A stretch of DNA of 64,000 nucleotides from Vespa crabro (lineage: Eukaryota > Arthropoda > Insecta > Hymenoptera > Vespidae): contig NC_060967.1 in NCBI RefSeq assembly GCF_910589235.1, forward strand, positions 1,396,001-1,460,000, read 5' to 3'. The notes beneath the pieces are model-generated. The model was not told the origin of the DNA. It did no database searches and saw only the letters and a program-made list of their open reading frames with translations. Position 1 is the stretch's first letter; every line of letters starts with the position of its first letter. Made by a program: the position numbers and the translations under genes. Below, one piece after another: positions 1-14,055 of the stretch.

Positions 1-76
1 AAAAAAAAATGAAAAAAAAAAGAAAGAAAGAAAAAGAAAGAAAAATAAAAAAAAATGAAAAAAAAAAGAAAAAACA

Positions 77-109
<33 letters not shown>

Positions 110-457
110 GAAAAAGAACTCAAGCGAGAACGCCTACGACGCGCGACTACGTTTCGTCAATTTTAAATCTCCTCATCGTCTATCATCTCCTCTCTATATC
201 TTTTCATTCTTTATTTTTTCTATCGACTTTCTCGAAGACAAAATTTCAAACGGACGAACGATCAAACGTGGGAAAATAACGAGAGATTGATTACACGGCG
301 AAGTTCTTCTGTTTCTTTCATTTTTTTTTCTTTCTTCTTTTTTTTTTTTTTTTTTTTTCTTTCTTCATCATATATTCTCTTTTTGACACGTACACACGAA
401 GAGGGATAAATTATTCAACGAAGTATAAGGCTTCGTGTTATCGCGAGTTTATTTATC

Positions 458-494
<37 letters not shown>

Positions 495-1952
495 TATTGC
501 GATAAGATGAGAGAGAGATGAAAGAAGGATAAGTCGGAGAAAAAAGTGAGAGAGAAGAAGAAGAAGAAAGGGGAGGGGGGTGAAGATAGAAGGGAAAAAC
601 AATAATGATGTTCAAATATTTGATTTAAATATTTTCACGATGAATTCATCGGCGGAATCACGAGTGACAAGTTGCATGTTATAAAAAATGATAATAATTA
701 TAAACGAATTCGTACGACACGAATTATTGTTTTATGATTAATTCTCCTATTTCCCCTCCTATCCCCTTCGCCACTTCTTCTTCAATATCTTCTCCTTTCT
801 TCGTCTGAGTCGTCACAGATATCGTCCTTCAATTAATGTTAATTACGACTTAACGTCAAGCCGATAAGTTTGAGAAGAGACACTTTCGAGAGTCATTACG
901 CGTTCGATGGACAAAATTAGGTCGAGAGATCGAAATCCGAACAAGAAACGAGCTACGGAAAAGAAAAGAAAAGAAAAGAAACGAAACGAACTTCGTTACA
1001 CTCCTTTTTCGACGTCTTCCGTAACGTTGTCTTTGACGACGGGAAGAAAAAAGGAAAAAAAAAAAAGAAAAGAAAAGAAAGGAGAGAAAGAGAAGAAGAA
1101 GAAGAAGAAGAAGAAGAGGAGGAGGAGGAAGAAGAGGTGGAAGAAGAAAAAGAAAAGAAAGAGGAAAAAGACGAGAAAGGTCCATCCAACATTGGCTACT
1201 TATTTTTCAAACCTGAACTTTAAAGATCGTTCGCTTTCGAAAAATTTGTAAGAAATCGCGAAGGAAGGACTCTCTCGGTTGTCGATCGAATCGATAATAA
1301 GGGAAAAAAGAAAAAGAAAAAAAAAAAAAAAGGCCTGTTCGATCGAGCACGATCCGGCTTTTTGTCGCTTTTGTTTAGCTACAGAATCCGGGTCACCAAG
1401 CGGGAGCCCGCACTGATCGCCTCCTATTCGCCGCGTAACTATGAATATTCTATATACATTCGTACATACATATATATATATATATCTCCTTGTATCTTGT
1501 ACGCGTGCAATAATATCGGATAAAATAAACGATTCGCAAGTCATCCTAGTCGGCGAACGATCTCTCGGCGACTTGATAGTTCTCGCTCTCTTTCTATGGT
1601 TTCTTATAATATTTATAAACTAGACGCATACGTACACGAGTTTCATATCGACACTCACTTACTCACTCACTTATTCACTCACACTCTCTCTTTCTCTCTC
1701 TCTCTCTGTCTCTGTCTCTTTCTGTCTCTCTCTCTCTCTCACTCTCTTTCTTTTTTTTTTTTTCACGCGAGTAACTGCAGAAAAGAACCGCGTTATATTC
1801 CTGCATGGACCTACGACGACGAGATCGATTCATGGATCGCGCCTAGCATCCAAGGTCGATCGCGATCTGCAACCGTGAAATATTATACCATTGTGCCAAT
1901 TTTTTCTTTTTTATTTTCTTTTTTATTCTTTGCTCCGTTCGATATCATTCAG

Positions 1953-2010
<58 letters not shown>

Positions 2011-2344
2011 TCTCTTAATTATATCTAGGATGATAAGCACGATCGAGCGTATACAGTTTTTCTCTTTCTATGCATCGCAAAAAAATTGGTCCTTATTTCT
2101 GATAATTCGTTTTGCCTTGTCAAGTATATATATATATATAAATATTAATAGAAGAAAAATCGAGATTTAGTTCGAACGTTACACGCTTGTTATAATCGAT
2201 TAATCGAAAAAGTCTAATAGAAAACGTGGACAATTTTCAGAAGGAAAGGTTTAGCCAATGTTATATCTAATTAGAAAAATTAATGGATTCACGAATGACA
2301 CACATACATGAAAAATAGAAATGGATAGAGTAAGAGAGAAAGAA

Positions 2345-2394
<50 letters not shown>

Positions 2395-2625
2395 CGATGC
2401 AGATATGCACGTGACTACACGGTGCGATATAGTGCAGGGGTGTGCGATACGTGTGCCGACGGTTTGACATCCGCTATACATTCACTATTGCACAAGCGAT
2501 AGATACCTCCTTGCACGGGTATCGCTGTCTCGTGCAGAGCGAATTCTTCGTTGTACGGGCTTTGCACACGCCTTGGTACACACCCTCGCGAATAGGTGAA
2601 CATCGGCTTTGCTGATCTTTCTCTT

Positions 2626-2657
<32 letters not shown>

Positions 2658-2729
2658 AAACTAACCCATATGTAGAGGACGCATGCATGTATCTCTCTCC
2701 TCTCTCTCTTTCTTCTTTGCTTCCGTCTA

Positions 2730-2770
<41 letters not shown>

Positions 2771-2900
2771 GTCTTTCTCTCGTTTCTTCTTATTCACCCA
2801 AGAAGAGAGATCCAATTTTTTGCAGGTTGAGCTTTAACGCGGAGGTGGCAAAAGATTTATCGGGATAGACAGGGGAATTCTCTCTCATTCCATCTTCCAA
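1..2900. other. Microsatellite-dense non-coding stretch
   Basis: A-rich and (TAA)n sequence (1-110), poly-T (325-360), (GA)n at 461-491, GAA/GGA-rich purine sequence (1,040-1,170), CT tracts (1,680-1,760 and 1,954-2,004), (GA)n 2,364-2,393 and CT tracts (2,620-2,780). Complex islands lie at about 1,330-1,560, 1,780-1,890 and 2,395-2,620. The open frames are low-complexity Ser/Leu or Lys/Glu runs, and I see no supportable gene. Confidence 0.6.
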
Positions 2901-3558
2901 CATTTATTTCTCAATCGAACGTAAAATAATACAAGTAGGAAGAAACGGAATACAACGCAAAAGTAAAGCGAATGAATGAATGAATGAAATTATTATATTT
3001 CAATCGATTAAAATATTACGATGATATGTTTTGAATAGTTTCTCATCATTTTTCTAACCCGTCGAACCTGTCAAGATCATAATACTCGATACGTTTCGAA
3101 CGTTTTAATGAGACTAATCAACTAACCCGACTTATATATTACTACTTCTCACTTTCATTAACATTTTCTATGTGATATTAAAAGTCGAAAATTTCACCGA
3201 GTTACCTTATTGACGTATCTAATGAGTGCCCGGATACCGTTAGAATAGAAATTAGATGAAAAGAGGGTAGATGGAAGATGGAAGAAGAAATAGAAGTAGA
3301 AGAAGTTGATCAGGATGATTATCTCTATATCGAAAGTCCATTAACAATTCGGTGTGGCGCGTCCATCAAATTAATTGCGGTTAATTAATGGTTTCTCTAA
3401 CTCGGCTCGAAAGACAATCCTTTGTTACTTTGGACGTTCGAAATTCATCATTCGGACACCTGCGTTTTAGTTGCGTCTATGATTTAAAAAGGAAGAGAAG
3501 GAAATATAAACTTTCCCTTTCGCTTTTATATAGCGATTATTTCAAGTATATATATATG

Positions 3559-3613
<55 letters not shown>

Positions 3614-4659
3614 AGAATATTATTAATTGGAAATAGATTAATTATTTCATTCGAACGTATTCCAAAAGAATAATACACACAATCTCTGTGATATCAATTC
3701 GAATTAAAAAGAAAAATCAAAATGTGTATCTCTTTCTTTCTTTTTCTAAATTGGCGGTTTTAACAACAATGATAAGGATATCGTTTATTATATATATATA
3801 TATTTTTTTTTATTATTAATATTCACGTAGACGAGATTTCGTAACACTAACTCGACATAATTAACATCGTCGTAATCAGCCGGTACCATTTTGTACGATT
3901 AATCGTTAACTCGCTCGCGTGTCACTAGCTTGGTGGTGTTACACGAACATGATCTACGTTCGATCGGAAATTAATAATTACGGTAATATTCACGGGTGGC
4001 ACGGCCAATCGCAAGATATCTCATACACACATACGTACATACGAAATTAGACAGGATCGAGGATCGAGAATCGATAATTATTGGATTGAGATCGAAGTTG
4101 TTTCGATCTAATAATGTGATCTATATATATATATATTTAAGTTGAATATAACGCCATCGAGAATGTATATCTAAATACATATACACACATTTTTATTAAA
4201 ACGTGTATAACTTTAACGTAGAACATACATGCTTAATAATTATAATAATGATAATAATAATAATAATATTAATAATAACAACAACACGATATATCCTTTG
4301 ATATCGGTTTAAAACGTTTCGCATAAAATCTTTACGATTTTTCTTCTATTATTTCTTCTTCTTCTTCTTCTTCTTCTTCTTCTTCCTCCTTACCTAATCT
4401 TTTATTACTTCGTAATGATCCTGAAGTGCAACGTTTTCGAGATAATTAATTAATTACATTACGGTATCGAGGATGCAAGCCAGGAGTACGAGGAAAAAAA
4501 AAAAAAAGGAAATACAACGGATACAATTTTATTAACATATAAAAGATCAAAACGAGAATACGTAGAAATTGTTTGCTAGTTGTTGTCTTTTTTTTAACGA
4601 AAAAGGGAATTGATCGAGCTGAGCGATTATCTTCCTCTTTTTTTTCTTTTTCTTCTGAA

Positions 4660-4705
<46 letters not shown>

Positions 4706-5094
4706 CATCTCGTGCCACCGGTAATAGGCGAAAGAAAGTAGTTCAAACGCGTACTCGTAAAGACTCTTTTCATCATGAAAACGCAAACGCGCAAACGTTT
4801 CAATTAATCTCAGCTTGAACAGGTGAAACTATCTTCGTTGGGCAGATTAAAAGAAAAAAAGAAAAAAAAAGAAAAGAAAAAAAAAGAAAAGAAAAGAAAA
4901 GAAAAGAAAAGAAAAGAAAGAAAGAAAGAAAAGAAATGAAATATTCATTTTTTTTTTTTCGCGCAATATACATACGTAAATACAGAAATAATAAACTAGA
5001 CGCTCGATTACAAATCGGAGATGAGAATCTATGTGAATTTATATACTAACACTTGCATCTATATCTTTTCTATGTAAAAATATCCTAGACCCTA

Positions 5095-5147
<53 letters not shown>

Positions 5148-5480
5148 AAAAAAATAATGTGGTACACGAATGAGCAACTCATTTTCCGCGATGAAACGGC
5201 CGATCTACATACGACGTGTAAACTTTACGATACTTTCTTTTCGCGAGAGAGGCAAGAAAGAATTTCACGGTCTGAGTTTGCGATAATCTCGAGATCGTAT
5301 ATTTTCTTGGACGTCTTTCCTGGACCCTCCTGTCAGTCTTTCCACCTTCGCTGCATGTACCTATGTATGTACGTACCGTTTGACCAGCTCTTTCTTTCTC
5401 TCTCTTTTTCTCTCTCCCTCTCTCTATCTATCTCTTTCTTTTTCATTCGTACACATGTGCGTCACCCTGTACACGTGTCG

Positions 5481-5531
<51 letters not shown>

Positions 5532-6275
5532 TTCTCTCTTTCTCTTTCGTTCCGTTTCCGCACGTGAATTTACATAAACCATAAGCAGTAATGCTTCGTG
5601 GTAGGTACGGCACTGTGTAACAAGATATATACATACTTATACTACACATTGTAAGGAAATCAGATCTTTACATACGAGGAAGGAATGGATAAGGACATAC
5701 ACACACACACACACACACACACGGAATCTCTCTCAATCGATTCCTACGATAAGAATTATTTCTATTTTTTGAGAAATCTTCAAAATTTAACAAGAAATCG
5801 AATTAAAAAAGGGATGAATAAAATGATAGAAAGAAAGAAAGAAAGAAAGAACAAAAAAAAAAAAAAACGCACGCACACACACAAGAAAGAAAAAAGGGTA
5901 GAAGAAAACGATAAAAGAAAGATGGAAATGTTGTATACGAAGGTGTCGAACATGAGAGTATTTAACCCACGCCAAAAGTCTTACAACGACAATTATTTCC
6001 TCCCACTTGGGTCCGGTCCATTATCTAGTCCCTAAATCGGGTACACGTTCGGTCTTAAATCAGATCGTTCTACGTAGAGTCAGGAGGAGGACAAGTATCG
6101 CGAATCGTTCTTCCTACGTGGTAAACGTAGCGACGAGGAACACCGTTTCCCTTTTATTTCCTCTCGATATCCTCGAGACGAAGAAGAGGACGAAGAAAAG
6201 GACGAAGAAGACGAGATTCGAGACTCTTCCTACGAGAGAAAGAGAATAAGAAAAGTGAGATAGATAGATATATAG

Positions 6276-6306
<31 letters not shown>

Positions 6307-6404
6307 AATAGATAGGTAGATAAAGAGAGAGAGAGAGAGAGGTGTGTGTCAGTGGGTGTAATAGAGTGAGGTAAAGTTGAGATCCGATTTATAAAAGCCA
6401 CGAT

Positions 6405-6441
<37 letters not shown>

Positions 6442-7440
6442 GGAGTGTAACGGCTTCAAGGACGAGCGTACACACCCGACTCTCTCAGGAAACTGCTAAC
6501 CGACATCCGCGCGAGGACACACGCGCCTGTGCATCTGGTCGGTACGAGGTGTTCTCCGTTGTAACGCATCGCAAAAACCAGTTATCTCTTTCTATTTCTT
6601 CTTCTTCTTCTTCTTTTTCTTCTTCTTCTTCGTCTTTTTCTTTTTCTTCTTCTCTTTTCCTTTAGACTTGAGTAGTCCACGAGAAAAGTGAGAGACAAGA
6701 AGAAAAAAAGAAGCTCGTCGAAGACCTTCGTTGAAGGATGAACACGGAAAAGGATTCAATCTCCCCTAAAATTAAATTAAAAGAAAGAAAAAAAAAACAA
6801 AAGAAAAGAAAAGAAAAAAAAGATACATGACTTCTCTCGTTATTATAAAAGTAAGAAGAAGATAAAAACAATATCGATGGACATCGATTGGAGATTCATA
6901 ACGGATAAGTAATTTGCACCTTCGTCTCTGGTATTATCTTTCTCTCTCTCTATCTCTCTCTGTTTAGAAAAAAGAAAAAAAAAAAGGACAAAGAGAACGA
7001 CAAAGGACGAGCATGACTATGACTATGACTATGACTATGACGAGAGGACGTTTTCACTCTCGCCAAGGCCTCTCTTCGAATAACCGCAGACGAATAGTTT
7101 TGAAATGAGAGCCCTGACTCGATACATCGAACTTCTGACTCGAGTGTATCATTGCTATTATCCATTTTTTCTTCTTTCCTTTTCTCCCTCTACCCTCCTT
7201 CCAAACCACGTTCCGAGAAATCGCTTCTTAAAAAGACAGCGCATTTAATCGCATCCATTTATTTACTTACATACTTACTTACTTGCAAATAAAAACAATC
7301 TATGGAATTAGATACATATATTCCTCGATCGTATACAAATTTTGTAAATTAATGATTGAATAGTCAAAAAAAAAAAAAAAAAAAAAAAAAAAGAAAAAGA
7401 AAATATTGAATTATTAATTGATTTATACAAAAGAGAGAAA

Positions 7441-7492
<52 letters not shown>

Positions 7493-7913
7493 TAGTTGTC
7501 GGTTTGCTGGCTTTTTGTAAGTCCTGTCAAAACATTTTACGGTGTCTCGCGGCTTCTTAATGGGCTGCTAACGATAACGTAAATCATGACTCGATGATCG
7601 TCGGGAAAACTAATGACCGAGCTTATCGTCGGTTTCTTCTCGATACGTCGGTCAATTATATTCTCGCGAGGGTTCGCGCCGAGAATCAACCGGAGGGGAG
7701 GGAAAAAGTTTTGACAGGATCGATGACTAAATCGTATAACGTAAAGGCGAGTCAATAATTTTACCGGCACGTGGCGTTCGCGTGGAGAAGATCGACGGCT
7801 CCTGCTCTGGTCCATGGATAACGATCTTAAAGAAGAATGAAGGTGGTGGACCCAGAGAAAATCGCACGAAAGAAATCATCGAAAGAAAGAGAGAGGAGAA
7901 AGGTAAGAGGATA

Positions 7914-7948
<35 letters not shown>

Positions 7949-8547
7949 GATGGGGAAGGGGAGGGGGAGGGAATGGGCAAGGAGGGGAGGAAGCAGGAGA
8001 AATGAGGCTTACTTTCGTCTCCTTCCCATTCGTGCCAATTCGAATTCATTTATGCGATATATATCTATATACATATATCGACACGACACCATCTTAAAGG
8101 ATGACGAATCGTACACAGCAGCTTCTTTCGTTTGTTCGTTCGTTCGATTCAACAAAGAAAAAAAAAAAAAAAAAAAAAGAAAAGAAAAAAGAATGAAGCA
8201 AAATCGATTAAAATAATGACGATTGAATTGTAACAATGATAATGAAATTGGCCATAATAAATAGATTTTAAAGGGATCGAATACTTCTTATTTATCTTCT
8301 TTTTCCTTTTCTCTTTTTGTTCGAGAATTATCGAGAAAAAAAAAAAAAAGAAAAGAAAAGAAAAAAAAGTAATATCCAAGAAGCAATTGTATACGAACGA
8401 AAAGAAAAAAAGAAGAAAGCAAAAAAAGAATCGTATAAGCTAGGCCAACTTCATTATCACCGGTGTAATTAGCGAAACGAATTACGAAGGATACACTAAC
8501 GTTATATTTTGAAGGTAATACGATGAACATGCGAAAGCGAACGAGAA

Positions 8548-8580
<33 letters not shown>

Positions 8581-8581
8581 A

Positions 8582-8624
<43 letters not shown>

Positions 8625-9050
8625 AGGGGGGAGAGAGAGAGAGAAAATCGACCTTGTTTCTTTTTGCTTCTGTTCGTCTCTTTGAGAAGAAAGGAAGAAT
8701 ATAAAAAAAAAATACATAAATAAAAAAAGAAAAGAAAAATAAATAAATAAAAAAAACAAGAACAAGTTGTTTTTAGATCTATCGGATCAAGTTGTTAAAG
8801 GATCCGAACTTGTTCGCTCGCTCAATGATTAACAGCTCCGATCTTCTCTTTTAATTACTTACCGCGCAAAAGAAATTATCTTATCCAATATGCTAACTGA
8901 ATCGAAACGATGCTCTATGTCGACATACTCCGGTTGTTATCTGTACAGACAGAGGAAAAAAAAGAAAAAAAAAAAAATGAACCGGACGTGTTGTCCATGA
9001 ACAAGAAGATTCTGTGTGCATCGATTTTCTCTCTCAAATCTTAAACATTA
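2900..9050. other. Non-coding stretch with many microsatellites and several complex islands
   Basis: Repeats: (TA)n 3,543-3,608 and 5,098-5,141, (TTC)n 4,352-4,385, (TTA)n about 4,661-4,705, GAAAA pentamers 4,870-4,925, (CA)n 5,699-5,722, (AAGC)n 6,405-6,440, ATGACT hexamers 7,012-7,040, and (GA)n at 7,454-7,485, 7,920-7,946 and 8,545-8,645. Complex islands: 3,130-3,480, 3,840-4,110, 5,160-5,390, 5,990-6,230, 6,450-6,570, 7,495-7,830 and 8,760-8,960. None carries a supportable coding exon. Confidence 0.55.
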
Positions 9051-10456
9051 ATATATCCTTATAATCCAAGTTTTATAATTCGTATTTCATTATATTTCCT
9101 TTTTACAAGCTCATTTCTGATTCATAATTATATAATTTTTTCACAAATAAAAATTTTAAAAAGGACTAAAACCAATAATTAACCATGCGAATTTTGATTG
9201 AATTTAGAAAGCTATATTATTACTGACACAACCAGTTCTTAAATTAGATCAAGTTAAAATAATTATTTGATCGTAAATAAGACATCGATTGCTCTTTAAT
9301 ATTAAGATATTACTATTTTATTACCTTAAAACACCTATTATATAAAATCATATTATTATTGTATATCTGTTAATATTATATATATATATATTTATTATAT
9401 ATAATTTTATATATATATATATATATATAATTTAAAAAAAAAACGAAATCAACCGTGAAACGAAAAAAAAATTTTGTTCTAATCGATTATCGAGATCAGA
9501 TGAAAATTTATGAATCTGTTTGACGTCAATCTACCTAACTACCTACCTACCTAACTAAAAGAAAGAGAACCCATTAATCATTTTTTTGAAACTCTATACC
9601 TAACACAAATATCTATATATCTACTGATGTGTAATATATTATATTTAATCGAATATTAAAAATAGAATTATATAAAGATTATATATTATATCTTATTAAA
9701 TATTATTAAGAATATAATAAACAATAGAAATAATTTTATCTTGTGTTAAATTAAAGATTGTCCAATTTGTTTGTTTCTTTTTTTTTTTTTTTCTTGCATT
9801 ATATATATATATAAATCTCATTATATATATCTTTGGATAATTTAAATGGCACCTGTAAACATAAAACATCTGAAACATTTTATAATTAAATAAAAAGTGA
9901 TCGTAATAAACTGCAAATTTTATATTATAAATCAACAGTCACCTGTAAAAATAAAAACATTTTAATCATTTTATAATTAAACAAATAAAAAATAATATTC
10001 GATCATTATGTATAAATATATCAGCAAAGTCACCTGTGAAAATAAAACGTCTGAAATACTTTGATATTATATAAAAGTAATCAAACAATTAATATGCAAG
10101 TTTCATATAAAATAATCTTATGTTAAAAATATAAGGTATTAAATAATTTAAATATTTTCTTTCTATTTTTAATGGATGTTTTAATAAAATAACAAGATCA
10201 CGATCAATATCGTTTAACTAAATATAATCTATCCGTCACTAAGGGGTTTGTCTTCTTCTTGTTCATTTGTTGATAGATCAAAGTAGATCGCGATTAAATA
10301 GACTAAGCACGAAGATAGCAATGGCGTCTAACATAGACCACACATCGCATACTTTTCTTCAACGAAATCGGATAAATTAATGCCCGATTTCACCACCACT
10401 ACTGTTTGCTACTCGCAATCGAGCAAATACGAAGAGCTAATTAATTGCACTGTTAA
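9051..10456. other. AT-rich stretch with little GA/CT repeat
   Basis: It holds (TA)n near 9,380-9,430, the three ~90-bp CACCTGT units, and a more complex island at 10,230-10,440 that would be the 3' untranslated part of the candidate gene's last exon. The (CATA)/(CA)n tract at about 10,580-10,650 lies just to the right, in the adjoining candidate intron. No other gene is seen. Confidence 0.45.
9850..10110. repeat. Three diverged ~90-bp tandem copies beginning CACCTGT
   Basis: CACCTGTAAACATAAAACAT (9850), CACCTGTAAAAATAAAAACA (9940) and CACCTGTGAAAATAAAACGT (10031) each begin a unit containing TTTTATAATTAAA-like sequence. Spacing is 90 and 91 bp. The conserved start contains the E-box CACCTG, which may be coincidence. 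Confidence 0.55.
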
Positions 10457-11742
10457 TTAAACGACTCTATACGATGAAACAAGAAGACCCTGGCCTGATA
10501 TAAAATAATGAAAAATTCACAAGGTAGAAAAAAGAAACGATACACACATGTAGGATAAACCCCCTGCGCCCTCTCCGCATACACACATACATACATACAT
10601 ACATACATACATACACACATACACACATACACACACACACACACACACTCGTAAATAAAATCAAAAGATTCTAATTATGATCACTTTTGCTCGTTTAAGA
10701 TCAAATTATAGCTACGAATTAGAACCAATCGTCGATATAAAAACCTTTCATTTTCGAACCCTATGGGAAAACTAAAATTTAAAAAGGAAAAACTTGAAAT
10801 TTTTTTCACTTACTACTTAAGAAGTTCTGCGATGGCTCCGAAACACTCGTCCTACACCTCCTTCCCCCTGATGACGTAGGTCTAACGATGTCGTGAAATT
10901 TGATTGTAATTATCGTTGCATCGATGAAATCGTTGATCGATCTATAATAAAGAAAAAAAGAAAAAAAAAAAGATTAATTATATGCACAATATCAAATATG
11001 TTAGATGAATGAAAATAATTAAAAAAAAAAAAAAATGATTTAAACAACGAGAATTAATGATTAGAATAAATTAAAATGTTTTGTAATTTCATTAAATATA
11101 TGTACTTACATGTGATTGTATCCAAGCGAGATTTTACATTCAGGCTGATAATTAGATGAAAGGGATGAATTTTTTAATTTATATTTTCGACCATTATACG
11201 ATATTTTTCACAATACTATGATTCTAATTAATGTGACGAACAAATTATTTTAACAAAAATGTTATACATTGTACAACTTTATAATGAATGAATGAATGAA
11301 TTAATTAATTAATTAATCAATATTTTATAATGTATCAAACGTCAGCCATTAGCTCGGTAGTACTTGCGTTGAACTATAAAAAATATATGAACACCGAAAG
11401 CAATACCGATTACCAGATCTCACCACATGGAGGTTGCTGCGTATGGAGATCCATTTATTACATACTATACAAAAAAATATATATATATATGTATATGAAA
11501 AATTTCATATAATACAAGATATAATATATATAAAAAAAATTATATTTCTGCGATTAAATTTTGATTAAAGGAACAAATCGCAATGTATAACAATATTTAA
11601 TAATCTTCTTGATCATGAGAATATTTATATTAAAATATTCATCTATCTCGCATGAAAGTCGAATTTGTGAATTTGTCATAATGATCTAACTACTAATAAA
11701 AAACTAATCTATCTCCGACAATGTTTTTTTTTTCTTTTTTTT

Positions 11743-11794
<52 letters not shown>

Positions 11795-12452
11795 AATGTA
11801 TAAAAATTAAATATTAAATAATAATTTATTAATTATTAAATATTAAAATACTAAATAAAAATAATGAATTATTAAAATGTGCGAAACGCACAAGATATGT
11901 ACGAACTATGATAAATGTATTCCAGTAATTAATGTAGAAAATTCGAGAAAATAAACAGGTTCGCATAAGTCTGAACTACCGTATACACGTATTACGTATA
12001 AAATATTGCGTGTACTTACTTACGTGTGTTAAAACTAGATTGACAGTGGCCTTGAGCCGAGCTCGAAGATCGATTGTTTTCATTCCTTTTTCGTCCTTTA
12101 TTGTTTTCATTTCTTACGAAAAAATTTCCTGGAAATTTATATATCGTCCCAATGTATAAATATAGTATGTATTGTTTACCTAGCTCTCTCTCTCTCTCTC
12201 TCCCTCTCTTTCTCTCTCTCTTTCTCTCTCTCTGTTTCTATATTTGCTTTAAGATATAAACATACGTTTTATATATAAAACAGCAACATATTAATTTCAA
12301 TGTATTGAATTTTTCTAAATAATTATATATAAAATTATTTTAAACTGGAAAAAATTTACAAATGTATCAACAGTGTGTAATCTATATGTGTATATGTGTA
12401 TATGGATGTGTATGTGCGTCGTGCGTGTGTATGTGTATTTGTGTGTATATAT

Positions 12453-12489
<37 letters not shown>

Positions 12490-14023
12490 TAAAAGACAAA
12501 TATAATAAAAAAATTCGATTTATCTAATTAATGAAAAATTATAAATCGTGACATTGTAAAAAGCGAAGAAAGTAACGATATCATAGGAAATAATATTGAA
12601 AGAAATTATGAAAAAGTTATTACGTACTATCTTTCGAAGGTTATCCCCAAAACGAAGATTTGATTTTCGTGAATATCTATCGAACGACATGAAGGTTTAA
12701 CTTGCGAACAACACATATTAGAGAACGCGTTTTAAGGAATAATTTGATATATAATAGAAAGGTGTACGTTTAAAAAAAGATATACTAATTTTCTTTAATG
12801 ACGGAGGACGAAGAGCGACCGTGCGAACTGTCTCGAGAAACGAACACAAAATGGCGTCGAAATTACGTCACAAAGAATATATGAACATCGTGTCATTTTT
12901 TTTTTTAATACACGTCGTCAATGACGAAATTGAATTTTCTTCTCAAAAAGTTTTTGTTTTCTTTTTTTTTTTGCTTTAAGTATAATAAAGTACGACATAA
13001 CGTATATAAACAATTGAAAATATAAATTATTAATAAGTAATTATTATTGTCTAATTAAGTAAAATAATTAATATAACCTATGAAATTAATATGTACGTAT
13101 ATCCTCAAGGCTAAGCGTACGAATATTTCGTATTACGTAATATATATCACACAATATCTTTTCCACTTCGAAGTTCTTAATTTCTTATAACGATTAATAC
13201 CAAAATGAAATATCATTTTATTATCACGTTAATAAATGCATAATCGAATATTATTCTACGATCGCAAAAATTATTCTTAAGTATTAACAACTTGTTTCTG
13301 ATTGGACTCAATTAAAATGCGATGAAATAATTCCCTCTGATTGGATAAATCCGAGGAAGAAGAAGAATGAATTGGCCAATCAAAAGCAACGAAGGAAAAA
13401 TATCCTGTATTGTCAATTACGTCAATGAATACGATAAATCGTATTTAGATTTTCTACGTCGAATTTCTATAATATATCTTAAGAATATAAATTCGTTTTT
13501 TTTTTGTGTGCGTATGTACATATATTATTTACGAAGAAGTGAAAAAAAAAAAAAGAAAGAGAGAGAGAAGAAAAAAATAAGATTGTATCGAGTGCATTGA
13601 ACTTCGCAGATATTTACATAAGTACGTATGTTTAACAAAATCGAACATAGCCTATAAAATTTCTAAAACATTATTAAAATGGAATAATATGAAAGATATA
13701 TGTATGTATCGTGAATGTTAGCTATGTAAGTGTGACGTGTGAAAGTTCCTATGAATATCTATTAATATATATTAATCTATACTTTCGATATTATTTCGAT
13801 ATATGTAATTGTATACATATATGTAAATCATTATAAAACAATAATGAGTTTTACAGATGCTTTGCATGTGTTGAATTATAATTTAGATGAACTATAGTTT
13901 ATAATTTGAAATGTTTATTAATACATTATTAATATAGAATAGTTAAATAGATCACTTATACATGCGTCTGTGTGTGTGTGTGTGTGTGATATAATACGTA
14001 AGATATATATGTATATAAAATGA

Positions 14024-14055
<32 letters not shown>

